This document shows, in pieces, positions 34,727 through 43,427 of a stretch of 64,000 bases of DNA. This stretch comes from Phycisphaeraceae bacterium (GTDB lineage Bacteria; Planctomycetota; Phycisphaerae; Phycisphaerales; Zrk34). The translations under genes and the position numbers were made by a program. Within the stretch, counting starts at the first letter, position 1, and the number at the start of each line of letters is the position of its first letter. Location: positions 1 to 64,000 of the forward strand of contig JANQHK010000154.1 of the NCBI GenBank assembly GCA_028282685.1, read 5' to 3'. Below the pieces are notes generated by a model. It did no database searches. It worked only from the letters and a program-made list of their open reading frames with translations, and was not told where the DNA came from.

Positions 34727-35530
34727 ATGAACAACATGCTCAGCGATATCTTTCAGGACATCGCCCGGCCGGTCATCGGCATGGTGCATCTGCGTGCGTT
34801 GCCCGGGGCGCCTGGATACGACGGCGACTTGGCGGCGGTCCACGAAGCGGCGCTGCACGATGCGCAGGCCCTGGCCGAGGGGGGTGTGAACGGGCTGATG
34901 CTGGAAAACTTCGGCGACATTCCGTTTCACAAGGATCGCGTCCCGCCGCGCGTTGTAGCGCACCTGACCGCCATTGCAGCGCGGTTGCGTCAGCACGTCG
35001 ATTTACCGATGGGGATCAACGTGTTGCGCAACGACGGACGCAGTGCCCTGGCCGTGGCCCATGCCGTGGGCGCGCAGTGGGTGCGCGTGAACGTGTTGAC
35101 CGGTGCGCGCGTGACCGACCAGGGGATCATCGAGGGCATCGCCGCCGATCTGATGCGTGATCGCGCAGCGCTGAGCGGGACGGAGATTGCCGTTTTCGCC
35201 GACGTGAACGTAAAGCACTCGGCGCCCCTGGCGTCGATTCCGTTCGATCAGGAAGTGGAAGACCTGGTCCGCCGCGGTAATGCCGATGCGTTGATCGTCA
35301 GCGGTTCGGGTACCGGCCGGGAGATCGACCTGTACGAGTTGAAATCCGTGCGGTCCGTGACGGGCGACTGTCCGGTTCTGATCGGCTCGGGGGCGACGCA
35401 GCAAAACATCGGTGAACTGGCCGAACTGGCCGACGGCTTCATCGTCGGCTCATCGCTGAAGCACGATGGCAAAGCGACCGAACCGGTGGATATCAACCGG
35501 GTGCGCAAATTGATGGAAGCGTTAGGTTGA
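34727..35530 (+). CDS. btpA: BtpA/SgcQ family protein
   Basis: 267-residue TIM-barrel protein with the BtpA pattern: PVIGMVHLRALPGAPGY at the N-terminus, GVNGLMLENFGDIPF, FADVNVKHSAPL and GSGATQQNIGELAELADGFIVGSSLK. The cyanobacterial namesake affects photosystem I accumulation; in other bacteria the family is thought to act in nucleoside or sugar metabolism, so the original name should not be read literally here. No photosynthesis genes are present in the window. Confidence 0.9.
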   Translation: MNNMLSDIFQDIARPVIGMVHLRALPGAPGYDGDLAAVHEAALHDAQALAEGGVNGLMLENFGDIPFHKDRVPPRVVAHLTAIAARLRQHVDLPMGINVLRNDGRSALAVAHAVGAQWVRVNVLTGARVTDQGIIEGIAADLMRDRAALSGTEIAVFADVNVKHSAPLASIPFDQEVEDLVRRGNADALIVSGSGTGREIDLYELKSVRSVTGDCPVLIGSGATQQNIGELAELADGFIVGSSLKHDGKATEPVDINRVRKLMEALG

Positions 35531-35550
35531 TGTGAAGTCTTGAAGTTCGA

Positions 35551-36165
35551 TCAAGTCTCGCGCATGTTTTCGTAAGCGCGTCGACGGGCCGACTGCAATC
35601 GGCGATCTTCGAGATTGATGTTGTTGCGTGCCACAGCCCGACAAATAATCACTTCGCCTTGTTTGAATTGTTTCAGTGACTTGTCGTCCATCAGGAAGCC
35701 GTCGGGTGTTTCCACGATGCCCTGCTCGGCCAGCCACTGGCGCACCGTGTCTTCGTCGCCTTCCAAACCCTGAGCGATCCATCGGTTGTAAAGCAACTGG
35801 CACAGGTCCAGCTTCACCAGGTAAGTCTGGTTGGTTCCCGGAGGATGGGGCAGTTGGCCGGGATGGCGCGAGTGAGAGGTTCCGGCTTGTTCATTCGGTA
35901 CAGAGCGATGACACGAGGTGGACTCCGGGCTCTGGCTGGAGCGGTGACCTTCTTCCTGCGCCCCGGCAAGCCGCGCCACGTTGTTTCCAATGCGATAGAG
36001 GACGGAACTGGCCACGAGCAGCGCTCCGCAAAGCAACAGGTACATCACGGCCTGCGAGGCCAGGATCAGGTCCTGCTGATTACGAACGGCGTTGGCCAGG
36101 TCGACAGCGGCCAGGAATCCGAAATATCCCCCAGTGACAATCAGGAAAATACTTACAGTGCGCAT
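35551..36165 (-). CDS. Hypothetical membrane protein, 204 aa
   Basis: Two N-terminal transmembrane helices (VSIFLIVTGGYFGFLAAVDLA and AVMYLLLCGALLVASSVLYRI), a Ser/His/Pro-rich spacer, and a charged cytoplasmic C-terminal part (LYNRWIAQGLEGDEDTVRQWLAEQG). No domain was recognised. Start 36165 has AAGGA upstream; the longer frame to 36267 crosses a strong hairpin and is rejected. Confidence 0.7.
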   Translation of the reverse strand: MRTVSIFLIVTGGYFGFLAAVDLANAVRNQQDLILASQAVMYLLLCGALLVASSVLYRIGNNVARLAGAQEEGHRSSQSPESTSCHRSVPNEQAGTSHSRHPGQLPHPPGTNQTYLVKLDLCQLLYNRWIAQGLEGDEDTVRQWLAEQGIVETPDGFLMDDKSLKQFKQGEVIICRAVARNNINLEDRRLQSARRRAYENMRET

Positions 36166-36187
36166 GACATTTTCATCCTTATCCCCG

Positions 36188-36236
36188 GGTGCCGGCCGCC
36201 TTGATCTCCTCCTTCGGAGGGCGGCCTGCGCGCACC
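36188..36236 (-). promoter_or_regulatory. Strong hairpin in the 5' leader of the 204-aa membrane protein
   Basis: GGTGC and GGCCGCC pair with GGCGGCC and GCACC, with an inner CTCC/GGAG helix, ending 22 nt before the start codon. There is no T tract, so control of translation or RNA stability is more likely than termination. Confidence 0.4.
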
Positions 36237-36357
36237 GGCCAATGTTCCTACCATCGGACGAAGTCAATGACTACTTAATTGAATTGCCTTGGAAATACCG
36301 AGGGGAAGAATGAAGGATTTATGACGCCTGCACCTACTGTATCAAATGTAACGATCC

Positions 36358-37677
36358 TCACCGTGCAAGGCGCACCTCGTTGACGACATTCCCGTCGACA
36401 TCGTGATGGCGGAAGATGGCGGTGGACTTGCCGTCGATGCGATCCACCGTGACCGAGAGGAAACCGCCACGCACCCGCAGGAAGCGGTGTTCCTCGGTCT
36501 TGTTGCCTGGTCTCCAGCCCCCCGCGTGTTTGTCTGTGGATGGGCCGCAGCTGAACTCTTTCAAACCGGTCTCATCGTCCACCGTGTGGTACTGCCAGTG
36601 GCGATCGCCGCAGCAGGAGATCATGTTGTTTTTAACCATGAACCTGCGCAGCAGGTCGCCCTCGTGCTTGAAGGCGGCGTTGGAATGGTTGTCGTTTTTC
36701 CCCTTGGCGCGGTCCGGACCGACGACCGGAGTCGGGCTGACCAGGATTTTGAACGTGGCATCCGATTCGGCAACCGTGCGCTTGAACCACGCCATCTGCT
36801 GCTTGCCCCAGATGGTTTTGTTCGGCCCGTCCTCCATGGTGTTCGGACTGCGGAAGTCGCGCCCCTCGGGCAGCCAGACTTGCAGGTCTTTGCCCCAGCG
36901 AATCGTGCGGTACGTCTTTTCGCCCATCGGCACCTGCTCGCGGAAAATCGCCAAGCCCTGTTCAAAGGTCAACTCGCCGTAGGTCTGGCCCGGCCAACAG
37001 TCGTCTTTCAGCGTATCGTGATCGTCCTTGAGGAAATAGCTGGGCGCCTGGCGATGAAATTCAATCTGGTTGGGAAGGGAGTACATGCGGCGCCAGTGCA
37101 GGCGCGCCGTCTCGACGGATTTGGCCATCGGCTCCAGGTCGCCGTCGTAGTAGACGATATCGCCCGTGTGCACAAAGAAACTCGGCTTGAGCGCGAGCAT
37201 CGCCGGGTAAATCTTCTGGCCCTTGCCCGGATTGTCGATGGTCTTGTACTTGTGACAGGTGGTGACGGTGAAGACAACGCGTGCGGCCTGCCCCGGCGCG
37301 GCAGCAGTGGTGAATCGTCCCTGAATGCCGTGATCCTCCGCATCCTCCGGCGTCACGGAAACCAGGTAGGTGGTCGCCGGCTTGAGATCGCGCAGGGCGA
37401 ATTGGTGCGTGAAGTCGCGTTGCGGATCCACCGCGGCCGTGCGCGTGAAAGTTTCGCCGCCCGAGTCGGCTTTCACGGTCAGCTTCAACTTGCCCTTGCT
37501 TCCGGGCTGATTGAACTGCGGCGGCTCGCAGTTTTGTATTTTCGTCAGTCGCGCCCAGATGATGGCCGAGTCCGCGGTCACTTCGCCGATTTTGATGCCG
37601 TTGCCCAGGTAGGGGCCCTCGGTGGCGGTACAAGCGGCGCAAAACCACAGACTCACAAACAGTACAATCGTTTTCAT
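36358..37677 (-). CDS. PhoD-like alkaline phosphatase family protein
   Basis: 439 residues, exported (MKTIVLFVSLWFCAACT; either a cleaved signal or an atypical lipobox). An N-terminal fibronectin-like domain (residues about 25-125) is followed by the metallophosphatase core: TTCHKY, HTGDIVYYDG, FLKDDHDT, WLPEGRDFR, and CGDRHWQYH, which supply the metal ligands of the PhoD group. Probably a secreted phosphodiesterase or phosphomonoesterase for phosphate scavenging. Confidence 0.9.
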   Translation of the reverse strand: MKTIVLFVSLWFCAACTATEGPYLGNGIKIGEVTADSAIIWARLTKIQNCEPPQFNQPGSKGKLKLTVKADSGGETFTRTAAVDPQRDFTHQFALRDLKPATTYLVSVTPEDAEDHGIQGRFTTAAAPGQAARVVFTVTTCHKYKTIDNPGKGQKIYPAMLALKPSFFVHTGDIVYYDGDLEPMAKSVETARLHWRRMYSLPNQIEFHRQAPSYFLKDDHDTLKDDCWPGQTYGELTFEQGLAIFREQVPMGEKTYRTIRWGKDLQVWLPEGRDFRSPNTMEDGPNKTIWGKQQMAWFKRTVAESDATFKILVSPTPVVGPDRAKGKNDNHSNAAFKHEGDLLRRFMVKNNMISCCGDRHWQYHTVDDETGLKEFSCGPSTDKHAGGWRPGNKTEEHRFLRVRGGFLSVTVDRIDGKSTAIFRHHDVDGNVVNEVRLAR

Positions 37678-37692
37678 AGAAGACTCCGGTCC

Positions 37693-39243
37693 TTAGTTGC
37701 CGCGCCAGAAACGCGGGCTGAGCAACACCAGGATGGCGAACACTTCCAACCGCCCCACCGCCATGAAGACGCTCATTACGACCTTACTGGCGTCAGTAAA
37801 CCAGGCATAATTTTCCGTGGCGCCGACCCGGGCCAGGCCCGGACCGATGTTGAACAGCGTTGCGGCGCTGGTGGTGGCGGCGGTGGTGAAGTCGATTTTG
37901 TCCGCCGGCTCCAGCACCATGTACAATCCCGCGCCCGCCCCGAACAGCACCACCACACCCAGCACATACGCGATCACATCCAGGCGCATTTCCGGATCCA
38001 CCGGGCGGCTGTTGATCTTGATCGAGCGCACGACGTTGGGACGAAAGGCGCGCTCCAGCGCCGCCCACATGATCTTGAACGTCAGCCAGATCCGCACCAC
38101 CTTGATCCCCCCGCCCGTTGATCCGGCCGAACCGCCGATGAACATCAGCATCAGCAGCACCGCTTTGGCCAGGAAGGGCCATTGGTTGAAGTCGGCGTTG
38201 CAGAAGCCGGTGGTCGTCTGGATGGAAATGGTGGTGAACAATCCGTATTGCACGGCGTTGCTGAGCGAGTTCTCAACCTCCTGCCCGGCGGTTGTCGTGA
38301 TCGGGCGCGCCATGAAGTAAACCGAACCGATCACCAATACCGCCGCGACCGCAATGCACATCAGGTAAACCCGCAGCTCGGTATCGCGAAAGATCGAAAG
38401 CGGCTTACCTCGCAACACCTGGAAATACAGGGCGAAGTTAATTCCCGCGGCGATCATGAAGACCATTGTGACGATCTGTGCGCCCGGGCCGAAGTGCGCC
38501 AGCGAGGCGTTTTCCGTGGAGAAGCCGCCGGTCGCCAGTGTGGCGAACGTGTGGCACAAGGCCTCGGCCCAGTTCATCCCCGTCAGGCGCAGCGCGATCG
38601 TTTCGGTGATCGTCAGGCCCAGGTAAATCAACCAAAGCATGCGCGCCGCCTGGCGGATGCCCGGCAACACGCCCTCCGGTTTGGGGCCCGGCGCTTCGAC
38701 CTGAAACATCTTCTTTCCCCCCGCCCCCAATGACGGCAGCACCGCCACGAACAACACCACGATTCCCAATCCACCCAGCCATTGCGTCATCGCGCGCCAG
38801 ACCAGCAGACTCATCGGCACGGCGGAGATATCGGTCAGAATGGTTGAGCCGGTGGTGGACAATCCGCTCATCGCCTCGAAGTAGCAGTTGACCGGATTGA
38901 GGAAAGGGTGGTCCGGCTGCGCATGCAGCGGATTGAAATTCAGATGCGCCCAGAGAAAGAAAGGCAACGCCGCCAGGAACGCCCCGCCGATCCAGCTCAT
39001 CGCCACCAGCAGCATCGCTTCGCGCCGTCCGAAGAGTTTGCGGGGCTTGCGGCACCACCACCAGATACCGCCGCCGATCAGGGAACCGGCGGTGGCGCTG
39101 ATCAGCAGCGCCCATTCCGCTCGGATAGCGCGTGGCTCGCCCATCTGCGCATCGATCAGTGCGCCCAGTCCGAGCACGGCCATGAACACGCTGATGCCGG
39201 CCAGCATCTTGGCAAAGAGATTGAAGGTCAGTCGGTAGTTCAT
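37693..39243 (-). CDS. trkH: TrkH-type potassium uptake channel subunit
   Basis: 516-residue integral membrane protein with four pseudo-repeats of the K+ selectivity filter region; the first is visible as MSGLSTTGSTIL. Further conserved blocks are WRAMTQWLGGLGIVVL, FATLATGGFS, and FIGGSAGSTGGGIKVVR. It pairs with the TrkA regulatory subunit encoded 21 bp upstream on the same strand. Its 5' end has no strong ribosome site, so translation may depend on trkA coupling. Confidence 0.96.
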   Translation of the reverse strand: MNYRLTFNLFAKMLAGISVFMAVLGLGALIDAQMGEPRAIRAEWALLISATAGSLIGGGIWWWCRKPRKLFGRREAMLLVAMSWIGGAFLAALPFFLWAHLNFNPLHAQPDHPFLNPVNCYFEAMSGLSTTGSTILTDISAVPMSLLVWRAMTQWLGGLGIVVLFVAVLPSLGAGGKKMFQVEAPGPKPEGVLPGIRQAARMLWLIYLGLTITETIALRLTGMNWAEALCHTFATLATGGFSTENASLAHFGPGAQIVTMVFMIAAGINFALYFQVLRGKPLSIFRDTELRVYLMCIAVAAVLVIGSVYFMARPITTTAGQEVENSLSNAVQYGLFTTISIQTTTGFCNADFNQWPFLAKAVLLMLMFIGGSAGSTGGGIKVVRIWLTFKIMWAALERAFRPNVVRSIKINSRPVDPEMRLDVIAYVLGVVVLFGAGAGLYMVLEPADKIDFTTAATTSAATLFNIGPGLARVGATENYAWFTDASKVVMSVFMAVGRLEVFAILVLLSPRFWRGN

Positions 39244-39264
39244 GATGGACTCATGTGCGGTGAC

Positions 39265-40608
39265 TTAATTGCAACCGAGCATGTCGCGTAGCTTGTCCTC
39301 CATGCCGCGCATCCCGATCACCAGCACGATATCGTTCACTTCGATCACATCGTCGGCACGGGGTACGCGCACCGTCTCGCCGTGTTCGATGGCCGCGATC
39401 ATCCAGTTCGGTGTCAGTTTCACCTGGCGCAGCGGTTTGCCCGCCGCCAGAGCTTCGGGACCGACGCGCGCGCGGTACACATTCACCGTTCCCCCGGCCA
39501 CGGTCGCCAGCGACAGCAATGTCTTGTCGCCGAGTTGTCCGACAATTTCCCGTGCGGCAAGCGTTTTCGGGGTGAATGCCGCGTCGATGCCGATCGGCTT
39601 GAGCAGGTGCATCAGGCCCGGTTGCTGCACGACCGCAATGGCCTGCTTGACGCCCATGCTTTTCGCCGAGGCGCAACTGATGATGTTGCGCGCGTCTTCA
39701 TCGCCGGCCAGGCCCACAAACACGTCCGCCTCGCCGATGTGCTCTTCCTCGAAGACCGACGGGTCGGTCGGATCGTCGCGGATCACCGTGACCCAGTCCA
39801 GCTTCGTACTCAATTCCTCGGCGCGTTCGGGGTCCTGCTCAAACAGGCGAATCGCAAAACGCCGCTCATGCAGCGCCCGGCAAAGCCAGACCGCCGTGCT
39901 CGGCCCGCCCATCAGAATCACGCGTTTGCGGCTGGGGTCGGATTTGGAGAACAGGTTTCGACCGGATTCAAACACATCGGTGTCGCCGATGAGGATCACC
40001 GTATCGTCCTGCTCGATCACGGTGTCGGCGTTTGGAATGAACGCTTCGTTGACGCGTTCGACCGCCGCCAGGCGCAGCCCGGGTTTCAGCCCGATCTCCG
40101 CCAGGCGCTTGCCCACGGCTGGGGCCTTGGCGTCGACGGCCAGCTCCTGCATCTGGATTTCACTGCGCGCAAAACTTTCAATCGCCAACGCGCCGGGATT
40201 GCGCAGCGTGGCGGCGATGGCCTGAGCCGTCGAGTAGTCCGGGCAGATCATGCTGTCAATGCCGAGATGGCGACGGTAGTCCAGGCCGCGCTGGTTGAAG
40301 TAAGCGCTGTGATGAACACGTGCGATCGTGCGACCGGCGCCCAGCGCCTTGCCCAGCGAAGCGCAGAGCAAGTTGATCTCATCCCCGGCAGTGCAGGCGA
40401 CCAGAAGATCCGCCGAGCCCGCCCCCCCTTCACGCAGCACGTCAGCATTGGCGGCGTTGCCCGTCAGCGTGCGGATGTCCAGCGCCTGGTCGATTGCTTC
40501 CAGCCGCTGCTCCGAACTGTCAATCAGTGTCACCGCGTGATCGGCGGTGGCCAGAACCTCCGCGGCATGCGCTCCGACCTGACCGGCTCCGCAGACGATG
40601 ATGTCCAT
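39265..40608 (-). CDS. trkA: Trk system potassium uptake protein TrkA
   Basis: 447-residue peripheral subunit that gates TrkH with NAD(H)/ATP. It has two RCK units, each a Rossmann fold plus TrkA-C domain: MDIIVCGAGQVGAHAAEVLA (residues 1-20) and ILMGGPSTAVWLCRAL (about 232 onward). The second nucleotide motif is degenerate (GGPSTA instead of GxGxxG). Start 40608 has GGAGAGG upstream. It is transcribed with trkH. Confidence 0.95.
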   Translation of the reverse strand: MDIIVCGAGQVGAHAAEVLATADHAVTLIDSSEQRLEAIDQALDIRTLTGNAANADVLREGGAGSADLLVACTAGDEINLLCASLGKALGAGRTIARVHHSAYFNQRGLDYRRHLGIDSMICPDYSTAQAIAATLRNPGALAIESFARSEIQMQELAVDAKAPAVGKRLAEIGLKPGLRLAAVERVNEAFIPNADTVIEQDDTVILIGDTDVFESGRNLFSKSDPSRKRVILMGGPSTAVWLCRALHERRFAIRLFEQDPERAEELSTKLDWVTVIRDDPTDPSVFEEEHIGEADVFVGLAGDEDARNIISCASAKSMGVKQAIAVVQQPGLMHLLKPIGIDAAFTPKTLAAREIVGQLGDKTLLSLATVAGGTVNVYRARVGPEALAAGKPLRQVKLTPNWMIAAIEHGETVRVPRADDVIEVNDIVLVIGMRGMEDKLRDMLGCN

Positions 40609-40643
40609 GACACGGCCTCTCCAAGTACAAAACGAATCCAACC

Positions 40644-40672
40644 ATCATCCGTTTCGACCTGTGCATGTCAAT
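40644..40672 (-). promoter_or_regulatory. Sigma70-like promoter for trkAH
   Basis: Minus strand TTGACA (40667-40672), 17-bp spacer, GATGAT (40644-40649), about 36 bp before the trkA start codon. Confidence 0.5.
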
Positions 40673-40808
40673 TGAAACGGCATAATCACCGCCTGTTCAT
40701 GAGCTATTTCAGCCAATTCGCCTGTATTTGACCCCCCTCCGGCCCGCCGCTACCTTTAATCGCTCGTTTTTTCGAGGTACAGGATACGGACCACAAAGGA
40801 GGCCAACT

Positions 40809-41822
40809 ATGGCTATCGAAATGCTTTATGAAAAGGACGGCTCGCTTGCGCCGTTACAGGATAAGACCATCGCGGTGCTCGGTTACGGCTCGCAGGGCCA
40901 CGGTCATGCCCAGAATGCACGCGAGAGCGGGTTGAATGTGATCGTTGCCGAGCTGCCCGGCACCAACAATTTCAATACCGCCAAAGAGCATGGCTTCGAG
41001 CCAGTCACGGCCGCCGAGGCCGTCCAGCAGGCCGACATGATGATTGTCACCCTGCCGGACGAAGTGCAGCCGACCGTTTATGAAAAAGAGATCGCTCCGA
41101 ACCTCAAGGCCGGCCAGACGCTCTGCTTCACGCACGGCTTCAACATTCACTACAAGACCATCGTCCCGCCGCAGGATGTGAACATCATCATGGTCGCCCC
41201 GAAGGGCCCGGGCCACCTGGTGCGCAGCGAGTTCGCCAAGGGTGGCGGCGTGCCGTGTTTGTTGTGCGTCGAGCAGGACGCCACGGGCAATGCCAAAGAC
41301 ATCGGCATGGCCTGGGCGATCGCGATCGGCGGCGCGCGGTCCGGCGTCATCATCACCACCTTCAAAGATGAAACCGAAACCGACCTGTTCGGTGAACAGG
41401 TGGTGCTCTGCGGCGGACTGACTTCCCTGATCAAACACGGCTTCGATACCCTTGTCGAAGCGGGATACGATCCGGAAATGGCTTATTTTGAGGTCTGCCA
41501 CGAGCTGAAACTGATCGTGGACCTGATCTACGTCGGCGGCATCGACTACATGCGTTACTCGATCTCGAACACCGCCGAATGGGGCGATATGCACGTCGGC
41601 CCGAAAATCGTTGACGAGCAAGTCAAGGAAAACATGAAGAAAGCTCTGGCCGCCATCCAGGACGGCAGCTTCGCCAGGGAATGGCGCGAAGAATATGCCA
41701 AGGGCCTGTCGACCTTCAAGAAGCTCTACGAAGCCGACTGCAACCACCCGGTCGAAACGGTTGGCAAGAAGCTGCGCGCCATGATGCCGTGGCTCGGCGC
41801 CAAGGAGGTGCCCAAGGGATAA
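40809..41822 (+). CDS. ilvC: Ketol-acid reductoisomerase (class I)
   Basis: 337 residues; Mg-dependent isomeroreduction in branched-chain amino-acid synthesis. The Rossmann motif is GYGSQGHGHAQN, and the catalytic helices contain KDETETDLFGEQ and ISNTAEWGD. The loop that binds the 2'-phosphate of NADPH, usually Arg/Ser-rich, here reads ELPGTNNFNTAKEHGF with no Arg, which suggests NADH use (inference). AAAGGAGG precedes the ATG at 40809. No other ilv genes are adjacent. Confidence 0.96.
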   Translation: MAIEMLYEKDGSLAPLQDKTIAVLGYGSQGHGHAQNARESGLNVIVAELPGTNNFNTAKEHGFEPVTAAEAVQQADMMIVTLPDEVQPTVYEKEIAPNLKAGQTLCFTHGFNIHYKTIVPPQDVNIIMVAPKGPGHLVRSEFAKGGGVPCLLCVEQDATGNAKDIGMAWAIAIGGARSGVIITTFKDETETDLFGEQVVLCGGLTSLIKHGFDTLVEAGYDPEMAYFEVCHELKLIVDLIYVGGIDYMRYSISNTAEWGDMHVGPKIVDEQVKENMKKALAAIQDGSFAREWREEYAKGLSTFKKLYEADCNHPVETVGKKLRAMMPWLGAKEVPKG

Positions 41823-41870
41823 GAAGCTGTCAGCTTTCAACTATCAGCTGTCAGCCATCAGCTATTAGCA
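41823..41870 (+). repeat. GCTGTCAGC dispersed repeat, copy 2
   Basis: GAAGCTGTCAGCT, then CTATCAGCTGTCAGCC and a third partial unit, between the ilvC stop and its terminator. It matches the copy at 15369-15435 at the word level. Confidence 0.65.
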
Positions 41871-41883
41871 TGAGAATGGCAAA

Positions 41884-41909
41884 ACCCCGGTCGTTTGGCC
41901 GGGGTTTTT
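41884..41909. terminator. Bidirectional intrinsic terminator between ilvC and the MshEN gene
   Basis: ACCCCGG...CCGGGGT stem with five T residues on the plus side and four on the minus side, between convergent genes. Confidence 0.85.
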
Positions 41910-41934
41910 CGTGGGTGCTGCGTGCCGAGGCGGA

Positions 41935-42405
41935 TCAGTTTGAGCTGATGGTGTTGCTGGCGATGGGGGGTTCGTATTGGTAACGCCGACATATAAACAG
42001 TTTGATCTGGTCCGGGTCGGCGATGACGAACTGCACGTCTTCCCCGAAGCGCTCGCGCAAGGCGCGGACGGTATCGCGAAGATGGCTGTCGGAGACGGCG
42101 ATGAGAAGGGATTGCTTCTCGTAACGCAGCGGCAGGGCGACCAGGTCCATGGCCTGCTCGGCGCTGATCGCCTCAAGGGCGCGCGGGTCATTGGGTTCGC
42201 AGGCCAGTTCCACACGAGGCAGGAACCCCGCCGCCTGCCGATCGCAGGCCTCCCAGACCTCCTGCTCGTTGATCCCGCACAGCTCCAGTGCGACTGCGCC
42301 GAAGGGTTGGCCGGTCTCGGCCTGACGGGAAAGAATCGCTTCCAGTTGTTCCTGGGTCAGCACGCCGCGCTGGACCAACATCCGCCCAATACGTCTTCGT
42401 GGCAC
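41935..42405 (-). CDS. Stand-alone MshEN (GspE N-terminal) domain protein
   Basis: 156 residues resembling the N-terminal MshEN/T2SSE domain: IGRMLVQRGVLTQEQLEAILSRQ at residues 6-28, then a second subdomain (EQAMDLVALPLRYEKQSLLIAVSD). In type II secretion and type IV pilus ATPases this domain binds c-di-GMP or the platform; here there is no ATPase domain. A regulatory role is possible, and a GGDEF protein is encoded at 51619. The motif Leu/Gly pattern of c-di-GMP-binding MshEN is only partly retained. Confidence 0.75.
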   Translation of the reverse strand: MPRRRIGRMLVQRGVLTQEQLEAILSRQAETGQPFGAVALELCGINEQEVWEACDRQAAGFLPRVELACEPNDPRALEAISAEQAMDLVALPLRYEKQSLLIAVSDSHLRDTVRALRERFGEDVQFVIADPDQIKLFICRRYQYEPPIASNTISSN

Positions 42406-42589
42406 GGTTCAACCTCCATTGGGAACCAAGGGGACCGAGTTTGTATCGGCAAAGTACGGGGGTGGGGACAATCCCGCAATGCGTTATCGGCCTCTGAATG
42501 GTGCAGAATGGTCATTTCCCTTGAATTGCTGTGCCGTGTGTGTGACATGCACGACAGGAAAAACCCGTAGCGGGCAATTTGAATGCTGC

Positions 42590-42595
42590 TATAAT
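42590..42595 (+). promoter_or_regulatory. Extended -10 box immediately before the methyltransferase ATG
   Basis: TATAAT preceded by TGC (extended -10), ending 7 nt before the ATG at 42603. The expected transcript start coincides with the ATG, which predicts a leaderless mRNA. No good -35 is seen. Confidence 0.55.
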
Positions 42596-42602
42596 TGTTT
42601 CA

Positions 42603-43427
42603 ATGAGTGCGATAAATACGGATGTTTCTCTGAATCAATGGATTGATACGGTGCAATGCATGGATTGTTTGGAGGGCATGAAGCGACTGCCCGACGAATG
42701 CATTGACCTTGCAGTCACCTCTCCGCCTTACGATGGCACCCGGGTATATAACGGGTTTCAATACGACCTGAACGCTACGGGAAAAGAGCTCTTTCGGGTG
42801 TTGAAACCGGGCGGTATGGCTGCCATGGTCATTCAGGACCAGACCAAAAATTTCGGCAAAACATTAACCTCCTTTCGAACGATTGTTGATTGGTGTGACA
42901 ATATCGGATTTAAGCTGTTTGAATGTGTTATTTATCGTAAGAATGGCACGGAGGGAGCTTGGTGGAAAAATCGTTTTCGTGTGGATCACGAATATATCCC
43001 TCTTTTCCTGAAGGGGGAGCGCCCGGCCTATTTTGACAAGGGGCCGCTTAAAATTAAATCCAAGCACGGTGGAAAAACAATGACCGGAAGCGGCAATCGT
43101 ATGACGAATGGGAAAACCACAAAAACAGTAAGGAGAGAAATCAATAAAACGAAATGCCGAGGAACCATTTGGAATTATCTGATGGCGGGAGACAAAGATT
43201 CTATCAAGCGAAAGCATCCCGCCGTGTTTCCGGATGCCATACCTCTGGATGTCATATTATGTTTTTGCCCACCTGAAGGACTGGTGCTTGATCCATTTAT
43301 GGGTTGCGGTTCTACAGCCATTGCGGCCCTCAGAGCGGGAAGGCATTTCATAGGATTTGAGATAAGCAAGGATTATTGCGATCTGGCCAGACAGCGATTT
43401 GAAAAAGAAGGCCACTACCTTTTCTAA
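42603..43427 (+). CDS. DNA methyltransferase (beta class, N4-C/N6-A)
   Basis: 274 residues. Catalytic motif IV TSPPYD is near the N-terminus (about residue 39) and the SAM-binding motif I DPFMGCGSTAIAA is near the C-terminus, so the order is beta class. SPPY is compatible with N4-cytosine or N6-adenine. A target-recognition region with Lys/Gly/Thr-rich sequence lies between (about 145-190). The gene is AT-richer than its neighbours, has no Shine-Dalgarno site, and converges with the putative endonuclease with no gap between stops. Target sequence unknown. Confidence 0.93.
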   Translation: MSAINTDVSLNQWIDTVQCMDCLEGMKRLPDECIDLAVTSPPYDGTRVYNGFQYDLNATGKELFRVLKPGGMAAMVIQDQTKNFGKTLTSFRTIVDWCDNIGFKLFECVIYRKNGTEGAWWKNRFRVDHEYIPLFLKGERPAYFDKGPLKIKSKHGGKTMTGSGNRMTNGKTTKTVRREINKTKCRGTIWNYLMAGDKDSIKRKHPAVFPDAIPLDVILCFCPPEGLVLDPFMGCGSTAIAALRAGRHFIGFEISKDYCDLARQRFEKEGHYLF

